Shown: in pieces, positions 1-12,922 of the stretch
Position numbering within the stretch: position 1 is the first letter of the stretch
How the letters are laid out: the number at the start of each line of letters is the position of its first letter
Source: Pontederia crassipes
Taxonomy: Eukaryota; Streptophyta; Magnoliopsida; Commelinales; Pontederiaceae
Direction of reading: 5' to 3'
Length of the DNA: 64,000 bases
NCBI GenBank assembly: GCA_030549335.1
Contig: CM060198.1
Location: 47,705,353-47,769,352, forward strand
Made by a program: the position numbers and the translations under genes
The notes under the pieces: model-generated
Database searches by the model: none
What the model was told of the DNA's origin: nothing
Seen by the model: only the letters and a program-made list of their open reading frames with translations

Positions 1-1407
1 TTATATTTGATCTGGTCTGTTTTATGTGTAAGTTGCTTATTGTGATACACTACTAGTAGTTGTGTTTCAGTAAGTTGTATGCATAAACTAAAAATTAAAA
101 GGAAGGCTTTTAAAGTTGTGATGACATGCCCGAATGTTGATTGGTTTTCAAATTGAATGTTTACTTAAGTCTGTAAAGAAGGTTTTGTTCACTTTGTGTC
201 ATGACATGCCCGAATCATTATGGCTTCCATCAAGCTATGAAATTAAAATTTCATAAATACAATTAATTATCATATTGTTTTGATAATTGGGTGAGACAGT
301 GGTTAGATGGACTGCCTTGTGTAATGGTAGAGTACCTATTCACAGGGTTTTTCTCCTCTTTCATGCATGCCAAAATTAAAAGTTCATGATCCATTTTTAA
401 ATTTAAAAATAAAGTTCTCTTTATCTTATACAATTTGTTGAGCTTGAAAATTGGAACAGGCTGAACAGGAAATGAACATAAGATTGATATTTCTTCTTCC
501 GAAGGATTTTTCCCTCACCCAGTATCAGGCGTTACCTCGGATGCAAACAAAACATATAAAAAGATAAGAGTATTCATTATACAAAATGTAGAGATTTTGA
601 CTACTGTACAAAAGTTTTACGTGGAAAACTTGAGAATTAAACGCTGAGCCAATTTATTAATTTACAGATTATAAATTATTATATTGTATAAATTTGCATC
701 CAGAATAAATTTTGCACTGCTGCTAGAGAGGATTTATTCATGATTAAGATGCAAATTGCTTACATGAGAATAGTTTGCCCGTATAGTGCAACCATTCTAC
801 GATTTACATGCAAATAGTTTGGTTTAAATAACAGAACTATATCAATATACGAGAACATAACAAATGCATGCAAGTGCAAAGCAAAGCAACACATAAATAT
901 ATCAAAAAAGAAAAAAAAAGATCATTTTGGAGCTGATAAGCTTTGTTGAAGCAATCTTACCTGTATCATGCGATAGCGGTTAAGGAGACAACAGCAGGCG
1001 GCTGGATGGCAGAGCAGAAGCAATGACCGATGGAGCAGCGATCGTAGTAGCAAGAGAAAAATTGAAGAGAGAAGGATATCAGAACTTACTATGTTTTCAT
1101 TCCTCTTTTCAGCTAAGATTTTAATAAGATTTTGTTCCTTCTATTTACTAAAGTTGTCAATCTTACAGTTAAATTGTAAGATCAAGAACACACCATAACA
1201 GTACAATGTGGTGCCATATTCGTACCAGCAATACATGATATCATATGTAAGTGAGAGAACATGAATAACTCCATTGAGGGGCCACAAATAATTCCAATGA
1301 CAATGGGTTGTTACAATTCTGACATAGTTATAAACATCGACCTTTGGGCGTAATTATACAGATCATCAATAAACATGTAATAAGGTAGCATCGGGTATGA
1401 TTGTCAA
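1..1407. other. 3' flank of the ENT gene, no confident gene
   Basis: I find no coding region with recognisable homology here. The sequence is AT-rich. A 15-bp direct repeat (ATGACATGCCCGAAT) occurs near 120-134 and 201-215. The segment about 958-1080 on the minus strand is richer in C and T and ends in ACAG followed by GTAAGATT, a good plant splice donor, so it may be a 5' untranslated exon of a gene that continues beyond the left edge. The bases next to 1407 probably include the 3' untranslated region of the transporter gene. Confidence 0.5.
958..1080 (-). other. Possible 5' untranslated exon of an off-window gene
   Basis: Read on the minus strand, this stretch is pyrimidine-rich and then GC-richer than its surroundings, and it ends at a strong donor (ACAG/GTAAGATT). 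It has the look of a plant 5' UTR exon, and its orientation matches the transporter gene upstream. No coding similarity supports it and the downstream exons cannot be identified. It could equally be chance. Confidence 0.2.
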
Positions 1408-4060
1408 TTAAATGACCCAAAACCATGATACTATTGAACCAGTTGCCAAGCCTAGTACCAGGAATAGTACAGCAACTATCCCAGCGGTCTCAGCATGCTG
1501 CAAGGACACGGCTTTGGGTGCTAGAATCAACAGAACAGATGTCAGGTAGCCATTTGTTAAACCCAGAAGACATGTCAATATTGTAACTGGAACTTCCGTA
1601 CGGAAGAATTTGGGCCCATGCAAACAACCGAGGAAAAGGGGATAAAACAGAAGCCTTGCTATGCAGGCAGCAACTGCAATGTTAGCATTCTCGAGAAGAT
1701 AGACTGCAGTCAAAGACTTTCCCACCATATCAAACACATTGTATCCAGCAATGAGAATAATCGGATACCAATCTTTGAGGACCTCAGAGTGCACATCCTC
1801 TGTAATGTATCCTGGGAATATGGAAAGAGTAACCACATAAATGAGAAAGATTCCGAAAACAAACCATTTGATCCTCCCCACAACATCCCACAGATTTGAT
1901 TTCCAAGCATTTGCACCCACGGTATCCTTCTTATTTAATTCTTCTTCCACAGCCTGCTGTTTAATTTCGTTGTAATATTGGATGACAGGAAGCCTGTCAG
2001 CTACATTATAGCAAACAATGCAGAGGAGCATCATAATGATACTGACACCAAAGTAGAGGTTTGCACTTTTCCTTAACCCATAAGCATCTTGTGTATATAT
2101 GGCTTTGGTAAATATCCGCATAAGTGAAACAATTACTCCTGTATTTAACAAAAGTACAGCATCAATTTCATATTTCCTTCTTGTGAGAAATGATGGATTT
2201 GGAATGCAGACCAGAAGATAAGAGGGCGGGCATTACCTATTATGCATTCAACGAAAAGATAGCACCTACTTTAATGTATAAGCAGATATACAGCAAACTT
2301 TCAGATGCTAAATTTGTGAATTTTCTAAGCAAAACAAGGTGAATGCAGCCACAAAATTTGCACAAATGATCAGAAAGTTTAAGCATGGATACAATGGCCA
2401 TATCCACCTAACTTGGTGTTACAAGCCCTTCCCACTAATAGAGCATGAAGTTTCCACTACAAATGGAAAAGTTATACCAAGATACGTGATGAATCATTAG
2501 TAACATTAGATTGTAACAGGAATACTTATTGATGAAGACAAAAGGTACAGATTTTAGAAACATACTTATTTATTGAATACATGAACTCCAGAAGGGCACT
2601 TCTATTTCCGAGAAAAAAGCCAAACAGAAATAAAGACAGCTAGGATTCTCAGTATGCTTTAATCTCTGATATGCAAATTAGGGACCAAGTATTATTTTTA
2701 CCCATAGTAGCTATAGTGGTTCCAAGAAAAATATATCTATGTGAAACAACTATGACAATTTGCAGAAAAAAAATCAAATAGTTTTCTTCCTTGGAAGTGC
2801 ATCATAAAAGTGAAATAGTCAGGTAAAAGATCTAAATTGAAGAATTGCACTCCTTGAGAGTGCATCGGATTGTTCTATCGCTTCCATAGTATGGATGTCC
2901 ATACATTTGATCTTCTCTGGCTGATAAGGGGCAATTACCATGGACCATCAATTTTGCTCTCTGTAGATTGCACACTTCCCAGAGGACCTAAGCCCAATTC
3001 TACTACCAGGAAAATGGCCAAAAAAATAGTTCGACTCATGTCAGTATCCTGATTGCATCTCCTTAACTAAGTCAGGCCATAAATCCTCCAATATCCACAT
3101 GGTACTTGAGAATTGGAGCAAAACAAAGAGGAGGAAAATCAGATTCGAAGACCTTCACTTTATAGGAGCTACAAAGAACCTGAGCCCTGAGGAAATTCTA
3201 GTACCAAAGTTTAATTCGAAGTTTGTCGTTGAAGGGGATGTTTTCGAGGAAATTCAGTAGTTTCAGAACAATAATTTCAACGATCTTAGTATTTTGTTCA
3301 ACATTTGGCCTCCCTTTTATTTTACTCTGATCCACCAACTGGCCACCACATAATCGTCGCGTTAACCCAAATCTTAAGCAATCTACATTTCCCCCCAAAT
3401 CAATCAAAGTCCAATTTTTTAATCGAAAAATCAGACAGATCTAGAGGAAAATCGAGCAAAGGACAAATTTTACTTCATACCGGAGGCGGCCGTTCCGGCG
3501 ACGCAAGCCTGCATGTACCTCCCAGGTAGCTCCCCGGCGGCCCCGATTAGGCTTCCCTGCACCAGGCCATCGGCAGCGCCGCAAAGCACGAGGGCAGCCA
3601 CGGTGACGACGTAGGCGTCGTAGCGTCCGGGCACGCCCTTGACGTAGACGGCGTCCATGAGGGGCACGACCAGAAGGGTGACGACGAAGAGGGCGAGGCC
3701 GGAGTTGATGCGGAGGCGGGCGCTGCTGCGGTGGGTGGCACCCCAAGCGACGATAGCGAGAAGGGCGGCGAAGGAGGAGGTCATGTATGCGACGGCAAAG
3801 ACGCGGTCAATGGAGGTGCCGGGGTAGAGGTAGGAGAAGTAGTCGACGGCGGTGATGAAGGCGTTCCATGGGAAGAGGTATCCGGCGCCCAAGGTGAAGT
3901 AGACCGCGTAGGCCAGGTGGAACGTGTCCTCCGGCGGACCCTTCCGGGAGGACAGGGCCTCCGCGGTCAGCGCAGAGGACTCCTCATCGCCGGCGCCGGC
4001 GCCGACGCCGGCGACTAGGAGGCGCTTCTTCTCCTCTTCTCCACCTCCCACAACGCCCAT
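1408..4060 (-). CDS. ENT1: Equilibrative nucleoside transporter, ENT1-like (two exons)
   Basis: This gene encodes a facilitative or proton-coupled transporter of nucleosides such as adenosine, at the tonoplast or plasma membrane by analogy with plant ENT1. Exon 1 is 4060-3481 and exon 2 is 2138-1408. The 1342-bp intron starts GTATGAAG, ends ATACAG, and splits a glycine codon in phase 1. The spliced product is 436 residues, close to the family's usual length of about 450. About eleven hydrophobic segments are visible. The first holds the hallmark YLFPWNAFITAVDYF (about residues 57-71). Later ones include WYPIILIAGYNVFDMVGKS and a C-terminal segment ending in WFWVI. Residues 10-15 (EKKRLL) form an acidic dileucine motif of the kind that directs proteins to the tonoplast. 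The ATG at 4060 is the first in frame and follows a pyrimidine-rich leader on the coding strand. Exon 1 is strongly GC-rich and exon 2 is not. I see no stop or frameshift, so the gene looks functional. Confidence 0.93.
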
Positions 4061-6124
4061 CTCTCTCCCCCCCGTTTGGTCTTCCTGTCTGGCTTAATTA
4101 CTTGAAAGTTGTAGTTTAATAATGCGTCACATGTATCATTTCTTCCTTTTTTTATTTATTTTTGTCTTGTCTATCATGCATTATTATAATTTAAGAAAAT
4201 TTAAAAGATTGATGCTTGAAAATAAAAATAAAAAAAATGTTAATATTAAGTATATTTACTATTTTTCTCATTCCATAAAAATATTAATAACGCCACGGAT
4301 GTAGACACTCTTTTCTCATTTATTACATATCACAACACTCTTTTTCATATAGATGTTATCAAAGATCTTTTTAGTCATAAACTTATAATTAATGATTTTT
4401 CTGGAAAAATCAATATATGCATATTTCCAAAATATTTTGAGCTGTAAAACGCTCGAGTTATGCTGAAATGGGATCAAGATTTTTGTTCCTCGACTTCAAT
4501 CTTTATATTTTATGATAAATTATTCATAGTTTGTGCTAGTCCATTAAAATTTGGGGGAAAATTACTACAATTTATAATAAGTAATGATTTATGGCTAACC
4601 AAATTTATTTATTTTTTAGAAAAAAAATTAGTCCTCCTCCTGCTTGTCTTTTTACTTATAAGTAAATTTTTATTTCCTTATCAACCACAATTTAGAATTA
4701 TAAGAAACTGAGTTTCCCATTTTTGAATTGCAACTAATGTTCAATCATCATATTGCAACTATATCAAAATTAAACAGCCAAACTGGACCACCATCACCGG
4801 ATATTTTCTATGGCTTCCTTTGATTTATTCTTTTTTATGAAATTAAACAGATAAAACTTGATAAAAGTAATTAAAGTGGTAAATGCATATTTTAAAAAAG
4901 AAATATATTCTAACCGGCATATGAAAAATTTAAAGAAGGATAAATGGATAAAATACTGGAAATTAGAAGATGAAATAAAAATGTAATATGGTTTAAAAGA
5001 GAAAATTGAAAATAATATAAGTTCTACTTATATTGCCAGCCACTCATAAATTCTAATAAAACCTCACTTATAAGTTATCTATAATCCAAAGCAAGTTACA
5101 CGCAAACTCAAGTTAGCGAGCTATGCATGTTTCTTTCATAAATAATAATTTATTTTTAGGGAACGACGCACGTTAAAAGTTTGCGGAGTTTCAAGGCTCG
5201 GAGAGTTCCAAGGGACATTTATTAACCAACTCGGTAACTATTTTTGTTATTCATCATTATAGATTTTTTTAGTATATATACATATATTAATAATAATCTG
5301 CCCTTAAGTTTTAAGTATATTATCTTAATCTTTGCAGAAAATAAAGATAAATTATAGTTTGAATATTAGTTATTTTGGTCAAAATTTTCATACTTTTCAA
5401 ATTATATAAAGATTTCAAATAATATATAGTGTTTCTGTTTCTAGTTATATTAGTTATAGATTTCAAATAATATATAGTGCAAAAGATATTTTGATTTTTA
5501 ACAGAACTTATTAATTCGAAAACATATAACGTAATAATTATTAGAAATTTATATTTGGCTCTATTGAGCTAGTCGTTAGACGACACGATGGAATAATGGT
5601 TAGTTTGGCTTATCTCATGCAAAATAGTTGATAAGTAATTTAATAATTATATTTAATTTTTTTAAAATAAGTAATTATGTGTTTGATATTAAAAAAATTT
5701 ATAAGTTATTATTTTAATCAAATGATAAAAAAGTTCTTAATATTATAATAAATAAAATATATGAAAAAAATTATATATATTATAAAGGTAAAATAGTACA
5801 TTGATCAAATAGATCAGTTTTTTTTCTCGTACAAAATTAAGTTGGGATCATTCAAATTATTTTTTTAACTTATAAATAAATAAAAAAATACTTTTCAATA
5901 TTTTTTATTGAGAAATATTTAAAATTTATTTATAAATTATTTTGAGTGACTTATAAATTTAGTCAAATAGTGAAGCATATCAATATTAGGTACGTCTCGC
6001 GTATTGATTACGAGATAGTACATACAATAATTGTTCGATTTATCTACTTAGGAATTAAGTCATTTTAAAAACTTTTAACTTCAACATTGAGAACATTTAA
6101 TTTTTCAACGTAAACTTCACGTGT
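4061..6124. other. AT-rich intergenic spacer, ENT promoter side
   Basis: The bases next to 4061 are the leader and promoter of the minus-strand transporter gene, and no clear TATA box stands out. The rest is AT-rich with homopolymer runs. I see no gene, LTR terminus or credible inverted repeat. The last five bases before the next element (6125-6129, AGTTT) are its target-site duplication. Confidence 0.6.
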
Positions 6125-6129
6125 AGTTT

Positions 6130-8042
6130 TGTAACGACCCCAAATCGATCAACATCATGTGGCGAGGATCTCTCCGAAGACGCTGCGAAAACATAATAAG
6201 TATAGACAATAATTTACTAAAACTCCACAAAAACGATAACAAATCAGTAATCAAAATAACAAGAAAACATAGGGTATCAAAATGACGGAAGTCTCAAAGT
6301 GTTACAAAATCTCCATCATAATCATAATATCTGTGTTACATCATAGCTCATAATGTGGAAATAAAGATAAAAATAATTATGCCCTCTGTCAGTTCATGTG
6401 CTTTAACATCATTCGAGCTGGTCGCGACACACGGTCTCAACACCATCACTGACCTGGCCCTGTAGAAATCAAACACAGGAAATGAGGTCCTCCCGTAAAC
6501 TATACAGCCTAGTGGGGATACATAAAGTACTCAATGCATAACAATAAATAGCAATAGTCAGAATCAGTAATCATTGATAACAAAATCAAATAGTGAGCAT
6601 AAGATCATTCGATTAGAGATATCAATGGATAGAAGAGATCATGGATCATATAATCATGAGAGGTTACCATAATCATGCAGGATTCATAATTATGATTCAC
6701 TTATCATCATCATTCTCATATCACTTGTAAATATTCTTTGTGCTTGTATCTTTCACTTAGCTTAGGTAACTTTGGATGTCTTTAACTTGTGGGGTTTTTA
6801 CGTCGAGCAAACAATACAGCCTTATGCAGCTAATGGGTGATTAAGTCATAGTTAAGGGAGCAATCCTTCACTTGTAAGCACTTAGCATGGACTGGCCACC
6901 CTCCCTTTATTTCTTTACTTTTCTTGCTTTAATCTCTTTATCAAATCATAACTCTTTCATTCAATAAGGGGATTAGAAAATGCACAGATCAATGACAAGA
7001 CAATTGATATGGTCACAACAATTCAATCAGTAGGAATATGCATAACACAATCATAGAAAGAATCTAGATTAAATCAGCAACCAATATGCATTCTATCAAG
7101 TTTCGGTCGATCGGTCCTCACTGATCGGTCGATCGATTTCTAGACACCGGTCGACCGATATCTCTGGATCGGTCGACCGATTGATCTTAATGCAATACAA
7201 TGGCTCTCGGTCTGCAAGTTCTGAGCATCGGTCGATCGATATCTCGGAATCGATCGACCGATAGTGCTTAGTCTGAAAAAGAAGCTTCGGTCGGAATGAA
7301 TGATCGGTCGACCGGTCTCTGTCGATCGATCGACCGATTCTCATATCACTGGTCGACCGATATTTTGAATCGGTCGACCGGTAGTAGTGAAAATAGAATC
7401 AGACATAATGCGATTTTCAGCGATTTTCAATCCAGAAATGAAATCAATGCTTACAAACAATCATCTAAGCATGAAAGACTAATACAGAACACATCCCTAG
7501 TCATAAGCAATCACAAAACATGAATCAAACATAAGAACACAACCAATCATTCTTTTTTTCACATCCTTTCAATAGTCAAGAACACATTACAAGATAAGAA
7601 CCCTAATTCTACCATATTGCTAATTAAGTTATGCAGTGGGATTTCGGATTCACCCACCTCCTTCTGGAGTGATTCTTGCTTGAAGTCTTTCCGATCACCG
7701 AGAACCACCCTCCCATTGTCGTTCTCCACCTAAGAAGCATTCCAATGGGGAGAAGAAGTGAGGGATTGACATAGAGATCAAGGGATGTAGAAATGGAGAT
7801 GAACCTTAAAGACAACCTTACTGAAACATCCATTTCTCTTGCTAGATTAGAGTGTGCTTTGGGAGGAAGAGAGAGAAGTGAGGGAGAGGAAATGAGTGGA
7901 TAAGAGAGGGCTTTATAGGTTGGAATTAGGGCCTAATGTGTTAATGGGCTCAATTATGGGCTAGGTTAATTGGCTTATTACTACTTGATTTTTATATTCA
8001 TTTATTTATTTATTTTATTCTTTTTTTTAACCGGGTATTACA
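6130..8042 (-). repeat. 3' LTR of gypsy element 1
   Basis: This 1913-bp LTR is the downstream copy of the LTR at 12923-14853. It starts TGTAACGACC and ends GGGTATTACA on the plus strand. The G-box palindrome near its 3' terminus has decayed (CATGTGGCG near 6159). The palindrome array is at 7099-7391. Confidence 0.93.
7099..7391. repeat. Array of GGTCGACC palindromes in the 3' LTR
   Basis: About ten variants of the palindrome ATCGGTCGACCGAT lie in under 300 bases, spaced roughly 15-60 bases apart and often paired. Spacers are unique rather than repeated, so this is not a simple tandem satellite. The other LTR of the element holds the same array with point changes. Confidence 0.85.
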
Positions 8043-8062
8043 TCATTATCCCCTTAAAAAAA
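8043..8062 (-). promoter_or_regulatory. Polypurine tract of gypsy element 1
   Basis: Directly upstream of the 3' LTR on the coding strand the sequence reads TTTAAGGGGATAATGA. It is the expected plus-strand priming site, although it is less purine-pure than in active relatives. Confidence 0.7.
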
Positions 8063-8069
8063 TTCGTTC

Positions 8070-9690
8070 TCAAATTTTGCATTAAATAGAGATCTTACCG
8101 AATAGATGCGGGAACTCCTGGCGCATCTCTAACTCGAGTTCCTATGTGGTCTCATCACCATGATGGAAACGCCAGGCTACTCTGACCATAGGCACATTCA
8201 TATTCTTCTAACATTGTATCTTCCGTTCCACTATATGCGTCGGGTACTCCGTGAAGGTCAAATCCGCAGCTAAATTTGGCTCTTCGATCTGTAAGACATT
8301 AACAGCATCATGCTTGTACTTCTTGAGCATGAAAACGTGAAACACATTATGCACTCGCCCATATGAAGGTGGCAAGGCTAGCCTGCATGCTGCTTCATCT
8401 ACTAACTCGAGTACCTCAAAGGTCCCACATAACGAGGGTTCAGCTTCCCTTCTTTACTGAATCTCATAACTCTCTTCATAGGAGACACCTTCAGCAAAAC
8501 CTGATCACCAGCCTGAAAGATCTACCAATGTCTACCCTTGTCAGCATAACTCTTCTGTCAGCCCTGAGCTGTCTTCATCATCTGCTTGATCAGTTCCACT
8601 TTCTCAGCATACTCTATTGTCTCCTTCACTTCCTTCTTGCTCATGATCTTCTCTTCACCTACTTCACCCCAATGAGCGGGTGAACACCAAGGTCTGCCAT
8701 ATAAAACCTCAAAGGGCACCCTGTCGATGCTGGAGTGGTAACTGTTATTATAAGCAAATTCAATTAGATGAATGTGCTCATCCCAGTTGCCTTGCCAATC
8801 TAGTACACAAGCTCGCAGCATGTCCTCTAATGTCTGAATAGTCCTCTCAGATTGCTCATCGGTCTGAGGGTGAAAAGCAGTGCTGAAACTCAGTATTGTA
8901 CCAAATGCTTCATGCATGCTCTTCCAGAATCTAGCAGTGAAACTGGGATCTCGATCAGAAACAATCGAGGCTGGGATGTCGTGTAGTCTAATCACCTTTC
9001 AAACATATAAGTCCAATAAACTCTCTACCGATTGCTTCCACCGGATAGGGATGAAGTGTGCTGCCTTCGTGAATCTGTCTACCACCACTCATACAGCATC
9101 ATGACCCTTCTTGGACCTGGGCAAGTTGGATACAAAATTCATAGTAATATTATCCCACTTCCACCGTGGAATATCTAAAGGCTTCAATTTCTCATATGCC
9201 TCTGATGCGCAATCTTCATCTGCTGACACACAAGACATCTAGATACATACTCAGATATCTTCCTCTTCATGTCAAGTCACCAATAGCTACACTGTACATC
9301 ATTGTACATCTCAGTGCTTCCGGGATGGATGGCAAACTCAGACTTATGGCACTCATCCATTACCTCCCGTCTGATGGTAGCATCTGTGGGAACCCATAAC
9401 CTGTCCTTGTACCGAATTTCTCCATCTATTGATATTTGGAAATTCTTCGGTTCATTCTGACATCTCTTCAGCACCTTCTGGTACTCCGGGTCCTCTTTTT
9501 GAGCAGCTATGATTCTGTCAATCATACTAGGTCTCATCTGATGCATCATCCATTTCGCTCCATTATTGTCAAGTCTGGAGCACCACTGATCTAACTCCTG
9601 TAACATCTCGTACTCCCGTACCCTGATGTAAGCTATTGAACTTTCCCATTTTTTGCTCAACGCATCCGCCACTGAATTTGCTTTATCAGG
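8070..9690 (-). pseudogene. Integrase and chromodomain of gypsy element 1 (broken)
   Basis: The HHCC zinc-binding region is visible around 9340-9230 (HPGSTEMY, then CLVCQQ). The catalytic core has lost frame in its first part, but retains SIVSDRDPSF near 8960 and the glutamate segment SERTIQTLEDML near 8860. The C-terminal chromodomain at about 8180-8070 contains VAWRFHHGDETT and EMRQEFPHLFGK. In living relatives it targets insertion to modified histones. Stops interrupt the core (near 9060-9240) and the chromodomain. Confidence 0.86.
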
Positions 9691-11487
9691 ATGGTAACTA
9701 ATAGCAAATTCGTAATTCTTCAGAAGTTTCAACCAATGATGTTGCCTCATATTAAGATCTCTTTGATAAAAAATATACTTGAGACTCTTATGATGTGTGA
9801 AGATCTCAAAAGTCTCCCCATAAAGTTAGTGCATCCATATCTTCAAAGCAAAAACTATAACAGCTAACTTCAGGTCATGCGTGGGATAGTTAACCTCGTG
9901 CTTCTTCAATTGGCGCGAAGCATAGGCCACTACTTTACCATGCTGCATTAGTACATACCCTAAGCCTGTCCCGCATGCATCACTGTAGACTACATATTCT
10001 CCGCTGCCTGTCGGGATGGTAAGGATAGATGCTAATGTCAGACGGTCCTTCAATATCTGAAAGCTCTGTTCACACTTATCAGATCAGATAAACTTCTCTC
10101 CTTTCTTCGTGAGGTTCGTGAGTGGTGCTGTAATTTTGGAGAAGTCTCTGATGAACCTCCTGTAATACCCTGTTAATCCCAGAAAACTACGGATCTCGAA
10201 TGCATTCTTTGGCCTTGCCCAATTAGTCACTGCTTCTACTTTTGCGGGGTTCACTAAAATGCCCTTCTTGGATACTATATGTCCAAGAAACATTATCTCC
10301 TTTAGCCAAAACTCACACTTCGAGAGTTTGCCGTACAATTTGTGTTGGCGCAGAGTCTCCAACACTATCTTGAGATGCTCCCGATGTTGCTCTAGGCTGG
10401 ACGAGTAGATCAGGATGTCATCCACGAACACTATGACGAACTGATCCAGGTAGGGCCTGAAGGTCCTGTTCATCAGATCCATACTGCAGGAGCGTTCGTC
10501 AGTCCAAACGGCATTACTAAAAACTTATAATGACCATACCTAGACCGAAAGGATGTCTTCGGTATGTCCTCCTCAGCAATCCTCAACTGATGATAGTCAC
10601 TTCGCAGATCGATCTTGGAGAATACCGATGCCTTGGACAACTGGTCAAAAAGATCATCGATGCAGGGCAGAGGGTACTTATTTTTCACCGTTACCTTATT
10701 AAGCATCATATAATCAATGCAAAGACGCATTGAACCATCTTTCTTTTTCACAAACAGTACATGCGCTTCCCACGGTGGGACACTCGGCCAAATGAAATCT
10801 TTGTCTAACAATTCCTGGATCTGCTTCTTCAACTCTTGCATCTCGGCAAGTGCCATGCAGTATGGTGCCTTGGAGATGGGTGCGGTGCTAAGTAGAAGTT
10901 CAATCTTGAAGTTTATCTCGCGCCTCGATGGTAATCCTAAAGTATCTTCAGGGAAAACATCTGAAAATTCATGCACTACATCTATCTATTGTAGTGTGGT
11001 GGCTGGTGCATCGGTCTTCACCACACTTGCCAAGTAGGCACAGTATCCCTTCTGGATCATCTTTTGAGCCTTCATAGCTGAGACAATCACCTTCTTGCTT
11101 TCTGATGCAGTGCCCCTGATAATTGCCTTAGGCTTGTCGTGTGCACGTATAGTGATCTTCTTCTGTTTGCAATATAGAGCTGCATCATGGTAAGAAAGTC
11201 AATCCATCCCTAGGATGACATCATAGTCCGTCATCGGGATGATAATAAGATCTGCAGAAAAATTTTTCTTTTTCACGATGACAGGTACATTCGGAATGTA
11301 CCTAGCCGTGTGAAGATCTCCCATAGGGCTGCAAAGACAAGCCAAGGACTTGGGCACACGACTCCGAAATAAACGAGTGCGTGGCCCCTGAATCAAACAA
11401 GATAACAACAGACATATCAGCAATAGTAAGGGTACCTTTGATAATATCGTTATCATTCTGAGTAGAATTTATCTCTATGTGGTGCAC
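9690..11487 (-). pseudogene. Protease, reverse transcriptase and RNase H of gypsy element 1 (broken)
   Basis: The aspartic protease has its active site at LFDSGATHSF (near 11400-11370), then changes frame before IIPMTDYDVILGMD (near 11200). The reverse transcriptase spans about 10976-10084, with [29 protein letters not shown] and MPFGLTNAP. After a frameshift near 10480 comes the catalytic FVDDILIYS (near 10425). RNase H follows at about 10080-9700 with [18 protein letters not shown] and ends in the conserved [13 protein letters not shown]. At least three stops and two frameshifts make it non-functional. Confidence 0.88.
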
Positions 11488-12755
11488 CCTGCCCTTTGCG
11501 CCTCTAGCACCCCGGTTATTATGACCCCTCCTAGCACGCTGGGGGCGATTTCGGACAAAATGTTCGAACTGTCCGCATTGGTTACACGCACCATTCCTCC
11601 TGCGGCATTCACCGTCATGATATCGCTCGCAATGTGGACAGAGAGGCTTCTATGGAACTACTGGTGCCGGTGGCTGAGGCTGGCGTGGAGGAGTCTTAGA
11701 GGCTGTTACATAGAGCGTGAGTTAATTGCCACGCTCTACACATTCCTAATTAACATTTTGAAATCTTTATACCTGATGTTGTGCTGGTGTTGAGCGCTGA
11801 TGAGGTGGAGCATAGCGAGGGCCTCTCTCTGGTACTAAGACCTATGACGGCGATCGCGACGATCGTCCCTCTTGAACGATCGACGATCTTCAGTCCGAGG
11901 CTGTTGCTGCTCTGCTGGCTTGGCTGTGGCTTTTGCTTTGCGCTCAGCCTGGTCATTCTCTATACGAGTAGCCAGTCTCACTGCCTTCTTCAGAGTGTCA
12001 CAGTCTCCAAATAGGACTTCAGTCTTCAAGTCCTATTGCAGTTCGTTGACGAACTTATTTGCCCTGATGCGGCCCACAAATAGCATTGGGCAGTGCTGCT
12101 CCAGCATAACAAATTGAGTGTGGTACTCCACCATAGACATGGTTCCTTGCACAAGCTCCAGGAATTCCTCATGCTTGCTGATCCGGTCGTGCTCAGGGGT
12201 GTAACAGTCAGCAAACGCCTCCTTAAATTCAGCCCATGATATCTCCTCTTCTTTCATCCCTCTAAACCTGGTGGCTCTCGTGATCTTCCACCATCCCATG
12301 GCGGTGTCAGCAATCATGTGGACAACATACATCACCTTCCGCTCTTCAGCACATTTCATCAGCTTAAATATGCGATCCAGGGTCTCTATCCATTGTTCAG
12401 CCTTAAAGAAATCCGCCTTTCCCTCAAACTGTGGAGGATGTAGCCTCAGAAAATGCCTCAATAGTATTTTCAGAAACCTCCTGTCGAGGTCCCTGCGTGC
12501 GGCGTCTGGTCGCGGGCCGGCCGCCTCTAGTTTGACTGCCCTCCGGTGGGTCAGTCTCATCAATGAGCTCATCCTGTGACTATGCCCTCGCACTAAGGCC
12601 TCGTTCTCGAGGCCTCGACCACGGCCCCATCCCCGACCTCACTAGGCTAAGGTCCGGGACTCATCAATTGGATCCTCTGGGCCTTCTGGCCCTTCAGGAG
12701 CAATGCGGGCCGACCCGGCCCCCCGCTCATGGATCCTCTCTGATCGTCTAGACAT
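11485..12755 (-). pseudogene. gag of gypsy element 1 (broken)
   Basis: This is the capsid and nucleocapsid protein that packages retrotransposon RNA. The likely start is the ATG at 12755 (MSRRSERIHERG). The retrotransposon gag domain is recognisable in FEGKADFFKAEQWIETLDRI and in the aligned region down to about 12033. A stop then precedes a basic linker (12029-11835). Two zinc knuckles follow near 11650-11560. The first reads CPHCERYHDGEC, and the second (CNQCGQFEHFVRNR) has lost its final cysteine. Stops near 12640 and 12030 break the frame. Confidence 0.85.
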
Positions 12756-12903
12756 CTTTATCCTTTAATCATAAAAGAACAATACATTAAAATCAATACA
12801 ATACAGTCCTCTTTTGATGGAGAGTGTGGCGACAGCTCAGTGATAGCACATGAACTTCTTTTATACCATACTATACAATAAGACATCAAAAGAGTCCGAA
12901 CAG

Positions 12904-12917
12904 CGACTCTGATACCA
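12904..12917 (-). promoter_or_regulatory. Primer-binding site, initiator tRNA-Met type
   Basis: On the minus strand the sequence TGGTATCAGAGT follows the 5' LTR after a short spacer. It matches the 12-base complement of plant initiator methionine tRNA (TGGTATCAGAGC) except at the last base. This fixes the 5' end and direction of the element. Confidence 0.88.
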
Positions 12918-12922
12918 ATAAA

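Noticed and set aside
301..360. tRNA-like TGGTAGAGT sequence
   Set aside because: It lacks a T-loop GGTTCRA motif and a foldable acceptor stem in the right position.
1618..1916. Open frames of 68-93 codons overlapping the second ENT exon
   Set aside because: Shadows of the transporter gene: one is antisense to it, the other is on the same strand in another frame. Neither has independent similarity.
3441..4018. Several open frames overlapping the first ENT exon
   Set aside because: They follow from its high GC content and have no domain.
7096..7344. 82-codon minus-strand frame rich in RSID/RSTD repeats
   Set aside because: It is a by-product of the GGTCGACC palindromes in the LTR, read in one frame.
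7099..7391. CRISPR-like array of spaced palindromes
   Set aside because: Repeats are degenerate, too short and unevenly spaced, and lie in an LTR of a plant nuclear element whose two copies share the spacers.
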